Shown: one piece after another, positions 1 to 7,299 of the stretch | Position numbering within the stretch: the first letter of the stretch is position 1 | Layout: each line of letters begins with the position of its first letter | Assembly: GCA_033765345.1 (NCBI GenBank) | Contig: JANRIC010000217.1 | Location: 1 to 37,261, forward strand | Direction of reading: 5' to 3' | DNA length: 37,261 nucleotides | DNA from: JANRIC01 sp033765345 | GTDB taxonomy: Bacteria; Bacteroidota; Bacteroidia; Cytophagales; Microscillaceae | The notes under the pieces: model-generated | The model's input: only the letters and a program-made list of their open reading frames with translations | Told to the model about the DNA's origin: nothing | Database searches by the model: none | Position numbers and translations under genes: made by a program

Positions 1-17
1 AATTTCTGGATAATTTT

Positions 18-46
18 GTTTGTGTAAACTTACTTATTACACAAAC
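18..46. repeat. perfect 10-bp inverted repeat near the left edge
   Basis: The arms GTTTGTGTAA (18-27) and its complement (37-46) flank a 9-nt spacer. It lies ~220 nt beyond the ATPase stop codon. No T run follows, so it could be an operator for a gene outside the window. The rest of 1-262 is AT-rich with no gene seen. Confidence 0.4.
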
Positions 47-262
47 ATATTATATTTTGTTAAACCCAAAATTTTAAAAATAAATTTTCTTTTTTTAAAA
101 ATATGCAAATATTATTCTTTTTTACAACCTGAGTAGTAACATGATTTTAAACCCATGATTTCGTTAAAAAACTCCTTTTAAAATTTATCAGTCTAATTCT
201 AGGTAAAAGCCAATTATTCTATACTAAAAATAAAGGGTAAAATTTCAAACTATCACTATTGG

Positions 263-1117
263 TCAGTGTGTTTTGATGATTTCAGAGATTTCCTTGCTGC
301 ATTCTTTATGCTCAATGGAGTAGGGTTTCCAGGCTAAGCCCATAGTTTTGAGGTCAAATTTTTGGATGATTGTGCCGCCATCTACGGTATTTCCGGCTTC
401 ATCTTTTTCCATACCGATGATATAAATGGTATCTGCAATCTCGACGGCCAGTTCAATATCGTGGGTAGAGAAAATAACGGTATTGATATCATTGCTGCAA
501 CAAATCTCATTGAAAGATAATTTTACATCCTCTACGTTTTTGACATCCAAGCCGGAAAAGGGCTCATCAAAGATGATAAAGTAATGAGAACAAAGCAATT
601 GCTCGAGGATAGCCACTCGTTGTTTTTGGCCGCCGGAAAGTTGTATGGGATATTTATTTCGATGTTCATACAAGCCCCACTTTTCCAGATAGCTATTAAT
701 TACGTCTTTTTGTTCTTCTTTCTTGATTTTGCCTTGTTTGGCTGCCAGTCTGAGCATAGCAAGTATGGATTGGTTTCTGGATAAGGGGTAGTGTTGCTGT
801 ACAAAACCTACGTCGCCTTCTTCAACCTGCTTTAGCACGTGATTATTTTCAAGATCGGGGATGAGCAATTCTCCCTGGGTGGGTTTAATTAATCCAGATA
901 ATAGTTTAAATAAGGTAGATTTGCCGGTGCCAGATGCACCCAATACGGCAATACACTGCCCTAAGAAGGGGTATACATCATTATTAGATGCTTTTTTCAG
1001 GTCTACGATATCGAAAGGCATTTTTTCGGTGCCTATGTCTCGGATGATTACTTTTTTGCCCACACTAAAATTAACCTGATTGGCTGTAATTAATTTATCA
1101 CCTAAATAATATTCCAT
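263..1117 (-). CDS. ABC transporter ATP-binding protein (nitrate/sulfonate/taurine-like importer type)
   Basis: This 284-residue protein is the ATPase of an ABC transporter and should sit on the cytoplasmic face of the inner membrane. All nucleotide-binding motifs are intact: Walker A GASGTGKST at residues 60-68, Q-loop Gln107, signature LSGGQ at 160-164, Walker B IIFDE at 181-185 and the switch His219 in STHD. The first ~50 residues are longer than usual before Walker A. It is the last gene of the leftward operon and starts 1 nt after the permease stop codon, so translation is probably coupled. The permease and binding protein upstream make it the energy unit of that transporter. The substrate cannot be read from the sequence; the general type resembles importers for nitrate, sulfonates or similar small molecules. 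Confidence 0.9.
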   Translation of the reverse strand: MEYYLGDKLITANQVNFSVGKKVIIRDIGTEKMPFDIVDLKKASNNDVYPFLGQCIAVLGASGTGKSTLFKLLSGLIKPTQGELLIPDLENNHVLKQVEEGDVGFVQQHYPLSRNQSILAMLRLAAKQGKIKKEEQKDVINSYLEKWGLYEHRNKYPIQLSGGQKQRVAILEQLLCSHYFIIFDEPFSGLDVKNVEDVKLSFNEICCSNDINTVIFSTHDIELAVEIADTIYIIGMEKDEAGNTVDGGTIIQKFDLKTMGLAWKPYSIEHKECSKEISEIIKTH

Positions 1118-1118
1118 G

Positions 1119-1895
1119 TTATTTCTTTTTTGATTGAGAGGGAAATTGTTTGAGGAGTATTCTTAGAAAACTGTCCAGCATCAGGCCTAGGATAAATATG
1201 GTAATTTGTAGCGCAAATATTTTGGGGAAATTTAATGCTCGACTGCTGTCATTGATCAGTGCTCCCAGCCCACCGAATGATTTGTACATCGCTTCTACGG
1301 AAACCAACATCATCAGCATAATGCTTATGTTTTGCCGAATCACTTCAAGCAAATAGTCCAATCTGTCTTTGATCGCCACTTCCCAAAGTATTTGCCAACG
1401 GTTCATTTTCATGGCTTTTCTTCTGAAAATATCTTCTTCCGGAATTTCATCAATCACACTACTTAAAGCCGTGATGAAATAAAAAGACATAAATATGATC
1501 AGCATCGTAATTTGTAGATTTCTGCCGCCCCCAGTGGTGGTAGTTAGAAATAATGTAAATCCCTGGATGGGGTTATTTCTTAGCTGAGACAAAAACTTGA
1601 CAATGGGCTTAAAAAATGGAATGGTAGACGAATAAGCCAATAAAGAAGAAATGATAATGCCGATCAAAACAGAAATCAAACAAAGCTGCAAACTAGCAAG
1701 CATGTGATAGAATAAGCCGTTTTGCCACAAATCCATCCAAGCGGCTGCGATATCGCCCAGTTGGGGCCAGAATGATTGTTCGGGAACAGCAAAAAACCAT
1801 ACAAACAATAATATACTTACCTGGATGAAGGCAAGCATATTGAGTGTTTTTTTGTCTATAATCTCAAAAGGAGTAAATATTCTTTTTATGAGCAT
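1119..1895 (-). CDS. ABC transporter permease (binding-protein-dependent importer type)
   Basis: This 258-residue integral membrane protein has about five or six hydrophobic segments (roughly residues 16-36, 63-90, 127-147, 188-205 and 225-247). The stretch WEVAIKDRLDYLLEVIRQN (about 169-187) sits where importer permeases carry the EAA loop that docks on the ATPase, but the usual Gly of that motif is not obvious, so the loop is divergent. It starts 4 nt after the stop of the SBP-OmpA gene and ends 1 nt before the ATPase gene, which shows a tight three-gene transport unit. It most likely works as a homodimer with two copies of the ATPase. It was assigned from topology, context and the EAA-like segment rather than from strong sequence recognition. 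Confidence 0.82.
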   Translation of the reverse strand: MLIKRIFTPFEIIDKKTLNMLAFIQVSILLFVWFFAVPEQSFWPQLGDIAAAWMDLWQNGLFYHMLASLQLCLISVLIGIIISSLLAYSSTIPFFKPIVKFLSQLRNNPIQGFTLFLTTTTGGGRNLQITMLIIFMSFYFITALSSVIDEIPEEDIFRRKAMKMNRWQILWEVAIKDRLDYLLEVIRQNISIMLMMLVSVEAMYKSFGGLGALINDSSRALNFPKIFALQITIFILGLMLDSFLRILLKQFPSQSKKK

Positions 1896-1899
1896 CTAT

Positions 1900-3744
1900 T
1901 TATTGGATGAGAGATATTTCTACCCTTCGATTTTTGGCTTTTCCTGCTTCTGAATTGTTGTCGGCCACGGGGGCTGAAGATCCTAGACCGTCCACAGAGA
2001 ATCTTTCAGAGGGGAAAGTATTTTTAGAATAATCAATGAGCCATTTTTTGACGGCTTTGGCTCTTTTGAGGCTTAGGGCGATGTTGATGTCCGGGTTTCC
2101 ATCTGCGTCGGTATGTCCTACTATTTTTACCCTGGCTGTTTCGGCGATATTTAAGGAATTGAACAGTTCGAGCAATTGTTTTTCGCCTTCCGGCAAGATT
2201 ACATCGGAGCCCGATCTGAATTGTATCTGCCAGTTTTTGGTGGCAAAGGTTTCTCCTTTATTTTGAGAATAATCTATCTTTTCGGAAGTACCTTGTACGA
2301 TATTTATTTTACCCAGATAGGATAAATCTACGGCATCCTCATAGGGAGTGAGTGCTTTGACATTATCCATAAATCCGAAGGGGTTCAGGGTTTCAATGAC
2401 ATTGGCGAAGTAATCATATACCGATTTATAGTAATTGTTTCCTCCTTTGATGCCATAGTATTTGATGTTATCGGCAAGGTTGGCCATTTGTGTTCCTCCG
2501 ATATTAGATTCAAGGCCATCTTTATTTTTCATACTGGCACCATTGGGGATAGCAAATTTTTTCCAGTCATCGGCCGATTCATCACAATCGGAAGGATTGG
2601 CACAAAATACTTTGGGAGCAAGCTGGCAGGCATAATTGAACCAGTTGGGATATTCTTTGATTTGATTGGCTGAAATCAGGGAAGCACTCAAGAAATTGAC
2701 GATTAAGTCTGAATTTTCTTTCATCCATTGGTCGCATCCTACCAAGACCGTTGCCATTTGGTTGGGGTAATTGGTCGTAGAAACGATCTTAACCGTATTG
2801 GTAGATTTGGCCATTTGAATATCCCCTGGGAACCAGGTAGCTGCCCCTTGAATATCTTTTGTGACTGTTTTGCCAGTCAAATTTCCATTTTTATCTTTTT
2901 CTTTTAAGGACACACTTCTTTTGGCGATTACTTCTTGAGCGGCCATCAAAAAATCATCATCTGGTGCGGGAATAAAATTAACTGCTTCAGGATCATACGT
3001 AGTTGGGTCAGGATTTACGGGGATGCCATTATCGGCGGCATAACGAACCACGAGTGCCCAGTCGCCGTCGCCGATTACTGCGGAAATCACCGATCCCTTT
3101 AGATTTTGCGGGTTATCTTTCCATTCTTTGGGACCCATCAAACAATCTTCCCCCATAGAAAACCCTACATTGCCGATGATTTTTAGTTTATATTCCTTCC
3201 CAAAGGCCTTTTCAATTTGCTCATTCATAGCAGAAATATAGGCAGGAGCACCATCCCCCATAATAGTCACAAAATGAACGCCTACGGAAGGGTTTTTATC
3301 TCCTTTGGCATAGGCCTGTATAAATGCCAGTTGCTCTCTTTTCATATCGGCTACTGAGTTGTTGGTAATCATTTTGAGGTTTACATTGTATTTTTCCATC
3401 AATGATTCTTTCATGGTACTCAAACCGCCGTTTGCAGCAAAAATGGGTGCATTCCCAAACCATATCCAGTTCATGAGTCTGATTTGGGTTTTATCTTTTA
3501 CTTTTTCGGAAAATTCAAGATTGTCTATATCCAAAATCGGTAGTTCACTGGTCTGCATTTTAGAATCAATGCCTTCATTATCAGACCCGAATTTGTTTAC
3601 TTCCAGAGAGGAAGAGCTTTTTATCCCTGGGATCAAATTAAAATAAGAAGCTCCCCAGATGATGCCGACAATAGGTAATGCGATGATTGTTGCCTTAATC
3701 GGCCATCTTAATCCTGACCACAAGGAGTTATTAGATTGACTCAT
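1900..3744 (-). CDS. ABC-transporter substrate-binding protein fused to a C-terminal OmpA-like peptidoglycan-binding domain
   Basis: This 614-residue protein has three parts. Residues ~16-38 form one hydrophobic segment, either an uncleaved membrane anchor or a signal peptide; no lipobox Cys is seen. Residues ~85-480 look like a periplasmic solute-binding domain of the NMT1/TauA/SsuA kind, which agrees with the permease and ATPase that follow. From ~507 to the end there is an OmpA-C/MotB-like domain, with VKIVGHTDADG near its centre and the diagnostic NRRVEI at the C-terminus; this fold binds peptidoglycan. A binding domain held between membrane and cell wall is unusual, since most binding proteins diffuse or are lipid-anchored. 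A gap of 118 nt separates it from the gene upstream. The ligand is unknown; it could be a sensor of wall or envelope state rather than a nutrient receptor (inference). Confidence 0.85.
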   Translation of the reverse strand: MSQSNNSLWSGLRWPIKATIIALPIVGIIWGASYFNLIPGIKSSSSLEVNKFGSDNEGIDSKMQTSELPILDIDNLEFSEKVKDKTQIRLMNWIWFGNAPIFAANGGLSTMKESLMEKYNVNLKMITNNSVADMKREQLAFIQAYAKGDKNPSVGVHFVTIMGDGAPAYISAMNEQIEKAFGKEYKLKIIGNVGFSMGEDCLMGPKEWKDNPQNLKGSVISAVIGDGDWALVVRYAADNGIPVNPDPTTYDPEAVNFIPAPDDDFLMAAQEVIAKRSVSLKEKDKNGNLTGKTVTKDIQGAATWFPGDIQMAKSTNTVKIVSTTNYPNQMATVLVGCDQWMKENSDLIVNFLSASLISANQIKEYPNWFNYACQLAPKVFCANPSDCDESADDWKKFAIPNGASMKNKDGLESNIGGTQMANLADNIKYYGIKGGNNYYKSVYDYFANVIETLNPFGFMDNVKALTPYEDAVDLSYLGKINIVQGTSEKIDYSQNKGETFATKNWQIQFRSGSDVILPEGEKQLLELFNSLNIAETARVKIVGHTDADGNPDINIALSLKRAKAVKKWLIDYSKNTFPSERFSVDGLGSSAPVADNNSEAGKAKNRRVEISLIQ

Positions 3745-3862
3745 TTTAAAAATATTTTAGTACTTAAAAATTAAACTTTGAGAAAATAAAAATCTTTTAT
3801 TTATGGTATTTAAGCTTGCTGCTTGTCTTCAAAAACCAACAAAATAAGGCTTTATTTGTTTA

Positions 3863-4969
3863 TTAGTCCAATAAATTAAACCCTTTGTCTACTTTTTCAG
3901 AGGGTTTTAATTCATAGGATGCGTCGGTAATTTCCGAAACATTCAAGGTATGAAGCCTTCCACCGTCAATTTCTTTGACAAAACTTTCCAGGTCAGCCTG
4001 AGAGGGTTGCAGCCCTGACACAGTACCTCTGCTTTCTTCCAAAAAATCAAGATTCATACGAATACTGGCAATATTGGAGCTGATGGCAGTGGTTGCTGCG
4101 TCCATCGCTTCCTGAAATTTCCAAGAATCTTTGATATTAAATACCTCAGCCAAGCCTTCTGTGGCATTTTTCATTTTGTTGGTAGCTTCCATTTTTTTGG
4201 TAATGATAGAAATGGAGCTATCCAGTGCGCTTACATAAATTCGGGCGGCTGATTCATTGTCTCTAAGTATTTCTGTGACTTTGGCAAACTGATTGGCGTA
4301 TTGCGCATAAAGGCGAGCGTTTTCCTCAGAGGCCTTGCCTTCTTGCATTCTTAAATTGGCGGATAAACGGGTTTCTTTGGCTTCTCTTTCGAGTTTACGG
4401 GCTTTTTCCTTATTTCCTTGAGCGTCTAATTCCTGGCTTTCTTTATCTAGTTTTTTGGCAATTTCGGTAAGAGACTTCAACTGTGTATATTTTTCTTCGG
4501 CTTCTTTTTTTGAAGCTTCAGAGTTGGAGACCATGTCTATCTGAACTGCTTCTACCGAGCTGATTTTTTCTTTTACCTTTTTCAAAGTGTCTTTTGCATC
4601 CATCAACAACATCTGGAGAGTATCTATGGGGCTGCTTCTGATGAGGGCTTTTTCCCCTTTGAAGATTAAAAGTTTGCCTACGTTGTACAACAAAGAGATG
4701 ATTTTAGGGTACAACATGATCAAAACTACAATGAGGATAGAGTATACAATCAGCCAGATGGTCTGTTCGGCATATTGTATCAGGGTGGGCAGCACGGTAA
4801 TAAATACATAAGAACCGGAAATCACAGCAGCCCAGAAGAAAATTTGGGCAATAATTTTTTGATTTTCAGGTTTTTTGGCCACTTCGGGCAAATGGTCTCC
4901 TATTACCTGGAATATAGGTAATGTTTTGAGTTCAGCAGGAACAGTAGTCTTTTTCGGATTGTTGCTCAT
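3863..4969 (-). CDS. two-span membrane protein with long cytoplasmic coiled coil (PspA-reminiscent)
   Basis: No named family was recognised for this 368-residue protein. After a short N-terminal arm it has two transmembrane segments (about residues 39-60 and 70-93). Residues ~118-260 then form a long, highly charged helical region with repeated Glu/Lys/Ala heptads, typical of a coiled coil, followed by a further helical segment and an acidic tail. The charged region brings to mind PspA/IM30 membrane-stress proteins, but PspA has no membrane spans, so this is only a resemblance. The gene begins 2 nt after the stop of the coiled-coil gene 4972-5709 and lies upstream of the SBP-OmpA transporter genes on the same strand. 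It may scaffold or regulate that transporter at the inner membrane (inference). Confidence 0.75.
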   Translation of the reverse strand: MSNNPKKTTVPAELKTLPIFQVIGDHLPEVAKKPENQKIIAQIFFWAAVISGSYVFITVLPTLIQYAEQTIWLIVYSILIVVLIMLYPKIISLLYNVGKLLIFKGEKALIRSSPIDTLQMLLMDAKDTLKKVKEKISSVEAVQIDMVSNSEASKKEAEEKYTQLKSLTEIAKKLDKESQELDAQGNKEKARKLEREAKETRLSANLRMQEGKASEENARLYAQYANQFAKVTEILRDNESAARIYVSALDSSISIITKKMEATNKMKNATEGLAEVFNIKDSWKFQEAMDAATTAISSNIASIRMNLDFLEESRGTVSGLQPSQADLESFVKEIDGGRLHTLNVSEITDASYELKPSEKVDKGFNLLD

Positions 4970-4971
4970 TG

Positions 4972-5709
4972 TTATAAGGTTTTTTCGATAAGTTGGATTA
5001 TTGAAGTGATTTCATTTGAAATATTTTGTTGCGCACTTAAACCAGCATTTATTTTTGAATGGATGGAACTAAATTTGGGCGCATAACTTTCCTCTATATT
5101 ACCTAGATTATTTTCAATTTGTTGTAATTCCAGTTGTAAATTTTTTAATTGTTCCTGAAGGGTGCTTTTTTTCTGTTCTAGTTCGGCTTTTTTAGTTTTT
5201 AATTCATTTTCAAGAAGGTTTTTTTCGGCTTCTTTTGATTGAATGTCCGAATTTAACTGTGTGGAAATATCCTCGAGATATTTTCTACCTGTTTGCAGGA
5301 TTATTTCTTTGGTTAATGTATTGCCGGAAGCAATTTTTAAGGCCAAGAAGCTATTCCTTAGATTTGTTTCATTGATACCACCCATGGCTTCCATCGAGTC
5401 CCAGACTTCTAAAAAATCAATCCCCGGAAGGTTCATCTTTTTTATGGCGGCATATATTTTTTCCATCAATTCGCTCGAATCAGCATTTTGTGCTTTATTT
5501 TCTGCTACCAGACTTGTATTTGCCACCGGTTTTTTCTCAATTTCAGGATTTTGAGAAGTTTTATTACTTGGAATGGTATTCTTTTTAAAGATATCCTCTT
5601 CTTTGTTTTCTGTTTTGTTCGGTTTTTGGGTATTCTGATCCAGAAACTCTTCTGTAAAAAGTAGTTTTTTGATTGACCAGAATCCTCCACTCTCTTGGTT
5701 TTCACTCAT
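4972..5709 (-). CDS. cytoplasmic coiled-coil protein, first gene of the SBP-OmpA operon
   Basis: The chosen start gives 245 residues beginning MSENQESGG. The frame stays open to 5787, but a longer start would place the promoter at 5737-5767 inside the gene and would add an AT-rich, unlikely N-terminus. Residues ~20-75 are a polar, low-complexity linker rich in Lys, Asn and Glu. Residues ~80-150 form a compact helical domain containing GIDFLEVWDSMEAMGG. Residues ~155-245 are a strong coiled coil rich in Lys, Glu, Leu and Gln. There is no signal peptide or membrane span. It was not assigned to a family. It is adjacent to the membrane-bound coiled-coil protein at 3863-4969 with a 2-nt gap, so the two helical regions probably pair with each other. 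Confidence 0.72.
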   Translation of the reverse strand: MSENQESGGFWSIKKLLFTEEFLDQNTQKPNKTENKEEDIFKKNTIPSNKTSQNPEIEKKPVANTSLVAENKAQNADSSELMEKIYAAIKKMNLPGIDFLEVWDSMEAMGGINETNLRNSFLALKIASGNTLTKEIILQTGRKYLEDISTQLNSDIQSKEAEKNLLENELKTKKAELEQKKSTLQEQLKNLQLELQQIENNLGNIEESYAPKFSSIHSKINAGLSAQQNISNEITSIIQLIEKTL

Positions 5710-5736
5710 AACAATATATAATATATGATTAGTAAA

Positions 5737-5767
5737 CAAATATACATTTTTTACGAAACCCTGCAAA
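5737..5767 (-). promoter_or_regulatory. Bacteroidota-type promoter of the SBP-OmpA operon
   Basis: On the minus strand TTTG (5767-5764) is followed after 19 nt by TATATTTG (5744-5737), which matches the Bacteroidota sigma-ABfr consensus TTTG-N19-21-TAnnTTTG in both boxes and in spacing. Transcription would begin near 5730, about 20 nt before the ATG at 5709. This placement decides the start codon of the first gene. Confidence 0.62.
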
Positions 5768-5845
5768 AAAAGAAGAAAATTTGCCATAAAAAATCAAAAA
5801 CGTATTTTTGATTCTGTATAGATGATATTTAATTTTTCTTTTTCT

Positions 5846-5853
5846 TATTTTTG
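5846..5853 (+). promoter_or_regulatory. possible -7 box upstream of the lipoprotein gene
   Basis: TATTTTTG fits TAnnTTTG, and the same octamer also occurs at 5803-5810. No TTTG box lies at the proper distance from either copy. It would give a leader of ~115 nt before the ATG at 5976. In AT-rich DNA such octamers also arise by chance. Confidence 0.25.
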
Positions 5854-5975
5854 TGAAAAACTTGTTTTGTTTTCCTCAATCCAAACAAATATGTATCCAT
5901 TTCCTTTCCTCTGCCTGTGGGCTACAGAACAGAGACGGGAAAGATTATTTTTCCGAAAATCAATCAATACATCTT

Positions 5976-6941
5976 ATGAACTTAAGACATCTTTCTCTGC
6001 TTGTTGTTTTTTTGCCTTTTGTCCTTGTGTCTTGCACTACCTTGGATTCAGACCCAAGCGGTGAATGGCGCATGGTTGACCTGGAATTTCAACTGGGCTT
6101 CAGGGGTTCATTAGATAGCGCAAACACCGAAGCTGCCTGGAATTATTACATGAAAAAACTTGTGAACCAGAAAGACTCCAATGATTATCAAAGTCTTAGC
6201 CCTGAGCAAAAAGAGGCAGTGAAAGACCTAATCAAAAAAAGTCTTGACAGCATCGGGAGGGAGGCTTACGAGAAGATGGCCGAAGAAGCCTTTATCTCTT
6301 TTGCTGATGACAAAACATTTAGCTTGTATATCTTTCCTTATTACCTGGAAGGCATCTGGAAGCAGGAGGGAAGTGATGTTCAAGGCGAAATTTCTGGGAT
6401 CATGTCTGTATTATCTGCGGATCAATTGCCCAAAAACTATTCAAAACAAATAAAATTCAACTTTTTAAATTTAGAAGATAGAAAAGCTTTTATCATACAC
6501 TCTGATAATTTTCCTTCTTTCTGGAACCTAGATACACTTTATGTAAGCAAACTTGAAAAGCGTACCGCCTACCGACTACCGGATAAAAACCAATGGAGAT
6601 TTAAGGAAAAAAAGCCGAAGGAAATTTTGAAAAATCATCTAAGTTATTTGGCGGCAATCTTTCAAGATGGATTGGATACCGGGAAAAACTCTGTATATGT
6701 CAACTCAGACTGCCATTGCTCTCCGATCAAATTTTATGGGAATGGCATATCGATCAAAAATAAAGACAATGTCGAGCTTCAATGCTGGAAGGCTCTTTTT
6801 GAAAATGAAAAAGACTTCTTGGAAGCCTATGAAAAACTCATTGAAGTATTTCAAAATAATGGGAAAATCATCAAACAAGGATATGAAAATGAATTTGAGC
6901 GAAATCTGAATTTCCTGAACGCCATGGTGCAATCCATTTAA
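5976..6941 (+). CDS. lipoprotein of unknown function
   Basis: The start at 5976 gives 321 residues beginning with a clear lipoprotein signal peptide: a short basic N-terminus, a hydrophobic run and the lipobox LVSC with Cys20 as the lipidation site. The frame is open from 5853, but the extra 41 residues would bury the signal peptide, so the later ATG is preferred. The mature part opens with SGEWRMVDLEFQLGF, which resembles the start of a lipocalin-like or META-like small beta domain, but this is not certain. It also contains a CHC motif in NSDCHCSP. The gene stands alone and diverges from the SBP-OmpA operon. It should face the periplasm or the cell surface. No family was recognised. Confidence 0.72.
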   Translation: MNLRHLSLLVVFLPFVLVSCTTLDSDPSGEWRMVDLEFQLGFRGSLDSANTEAAWNYYMKKLVNQKDSNDYQSLSPEQKEAVKDLIKKSLDSIGREAYEKMAEEAFISFADDKTFSLYIFPYYLEGIWKQEGSDVQGEISGIMSVLSADQLPKNYSKQIKFNFLNLEDRKAFIIHSDNFPSFWNLDTLYVSKLEKRTAYRLPDKNQWRFKEKKPKEILKNHLSYLAAIFQDGLDTGKNSVYVNSDCHCSPIKFYGNGISIKNKDNVELQCWKALFENEKDFLEAYEKLIEVFQNNGKIIKQGYENEFERNLNFLNAMVQSI

Positions 6942-6994
6942 AACCAGGAAATCATGGATTGAATGTTTCAAAATTAAACCTTCAATGGTTCTTG

Positions 6995-7034
6995 ATGATT
7001 TTACTCGAGGATAAATCTATCCAAACGACAAGGT
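6995..7034 (+). repeat. dispersed ~40-bp repeat, copy 1
   Basis: This stretch matches 20712-20751 at 34 of 40 positions without gaps, and includes a shared core CTATCCAAACGA. Both copies lie between genes in the same orientation. A partial third match (GATGATTTTACT) begins near 29123. The 3' end of this copy runs into the hairpin at 7024-7056. Confidence 0.6.
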
Positions 7035-7056
7035 CGCTCGAAGCGACCTTGTCGTT
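7024..7056 (+). repeat. perfect 15-bp palindromic hairpin
   Basis: The arms 7024-7038 and 7042-7056 (AACGACAAGGTCGCT and its complement) are perfect around a 3-nt CGA loop. No run of T follows on either strand, so it is not a classical intrinsic terminator, although it lies ~80 nt after the lipoprotein gene. It looks like a small REP-type palindromic element. Confidence 0.75.
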
Positions 7057-7069
7057 GCCAGATATGCGC

Positions 7070-7153
7070 ACTCAACTTGCAATAATTATCACTCAACACG
7101 CAATAACTGTCGCATCACACGCAATAACTGTCGCATTACACGCAATAATTCTC
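7070..7153 (+). repeat. four tandem 21-bp repeats
   Basis: There are four consecutive 21-bp units starting at 7070, 7091, 7112 and 7133. Each carries CGCAATAA or TGCAATAA followed by a CTGTC- or TCTC-like end. The two central copies are nearly identical and the outer ones diverge more. The unit is a multiple of three, so a short frame stays open across the array, but it shows no sign of being a gene. Confidence 0.8.
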
Positions 7154-7203
7154 ACATAAACGGGCTATTTTATATGAGCATATACAAAAATTATGGCATC
7201 AAT

Positions 7204-7240
7204 AGTTTTTCCAAAACCTTAAGTTTTGGAAAAACTTAAG
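7204..7240 (+). repeat. two overlapping, mutually exclusive hairpins upstream of bioA
   Basis: Hairpin A has perfect 14-bp arms at 7204-7217 and 7223-7236. Hairpin B has perfect 10-bp arms at 7218-7227 and 7231-7240. They share bases, so only one can form at a time. Neither is followed by a T run. The structure is either a dispersed palindromic element or a folding switch, and it lies 60 nt before the bioA start and upstream of the presumed promoter. Confidence 0.7.
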
Positions 7241-7264
7241 CGAAGCGTACAAGCAATATTTTTA

Positions 7265-7272
7265 TACCTTTG
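7265..7272 (+). promoter_or_regulatory. possible -7 box of bioA
   Basis: TACCTTTG fits TAnnTTTG exactly and lies 27 nt before the ATG at 7300. No TTTG box is seen 19-21 nt upstream, so only half of the promoter is supported. If it is used, the hairpins at 7204-7240 would not be transcribed from it. Confidence 0.35.
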
Positions 7273-7299
7273 TAATTCCATTTTTTATACCTAATAAAT

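Larger units (their letters stand above)
6942..7299. other. repeat-rich intergenic region before bioA
   Basis: This 358-nt gap separates the lipoprotein gene from bioA. It holds, in order, dispersed repeat copy 1, the perfect hairpin, the 21-bp tandem array, the overlapping hairpins at 7204-7240 and a possible bioA -7 box. No tRNA or convincing protein gene was seen in it. Confidence 0.8.

Noticed and set aside
7070..7153. Possible CRISPR array
   Set aside because: The units touch each other with no spacers, the period is 21 bp, and no cas genes are nearby.
6959..7159. Open frame of 66 codons across the 21-bp repeats
   Set aside because: It is open only because the repeat unit is a multiple of three. 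It has a repetitive HAITVA-type composition, crosses the palindrome and has no start signal.
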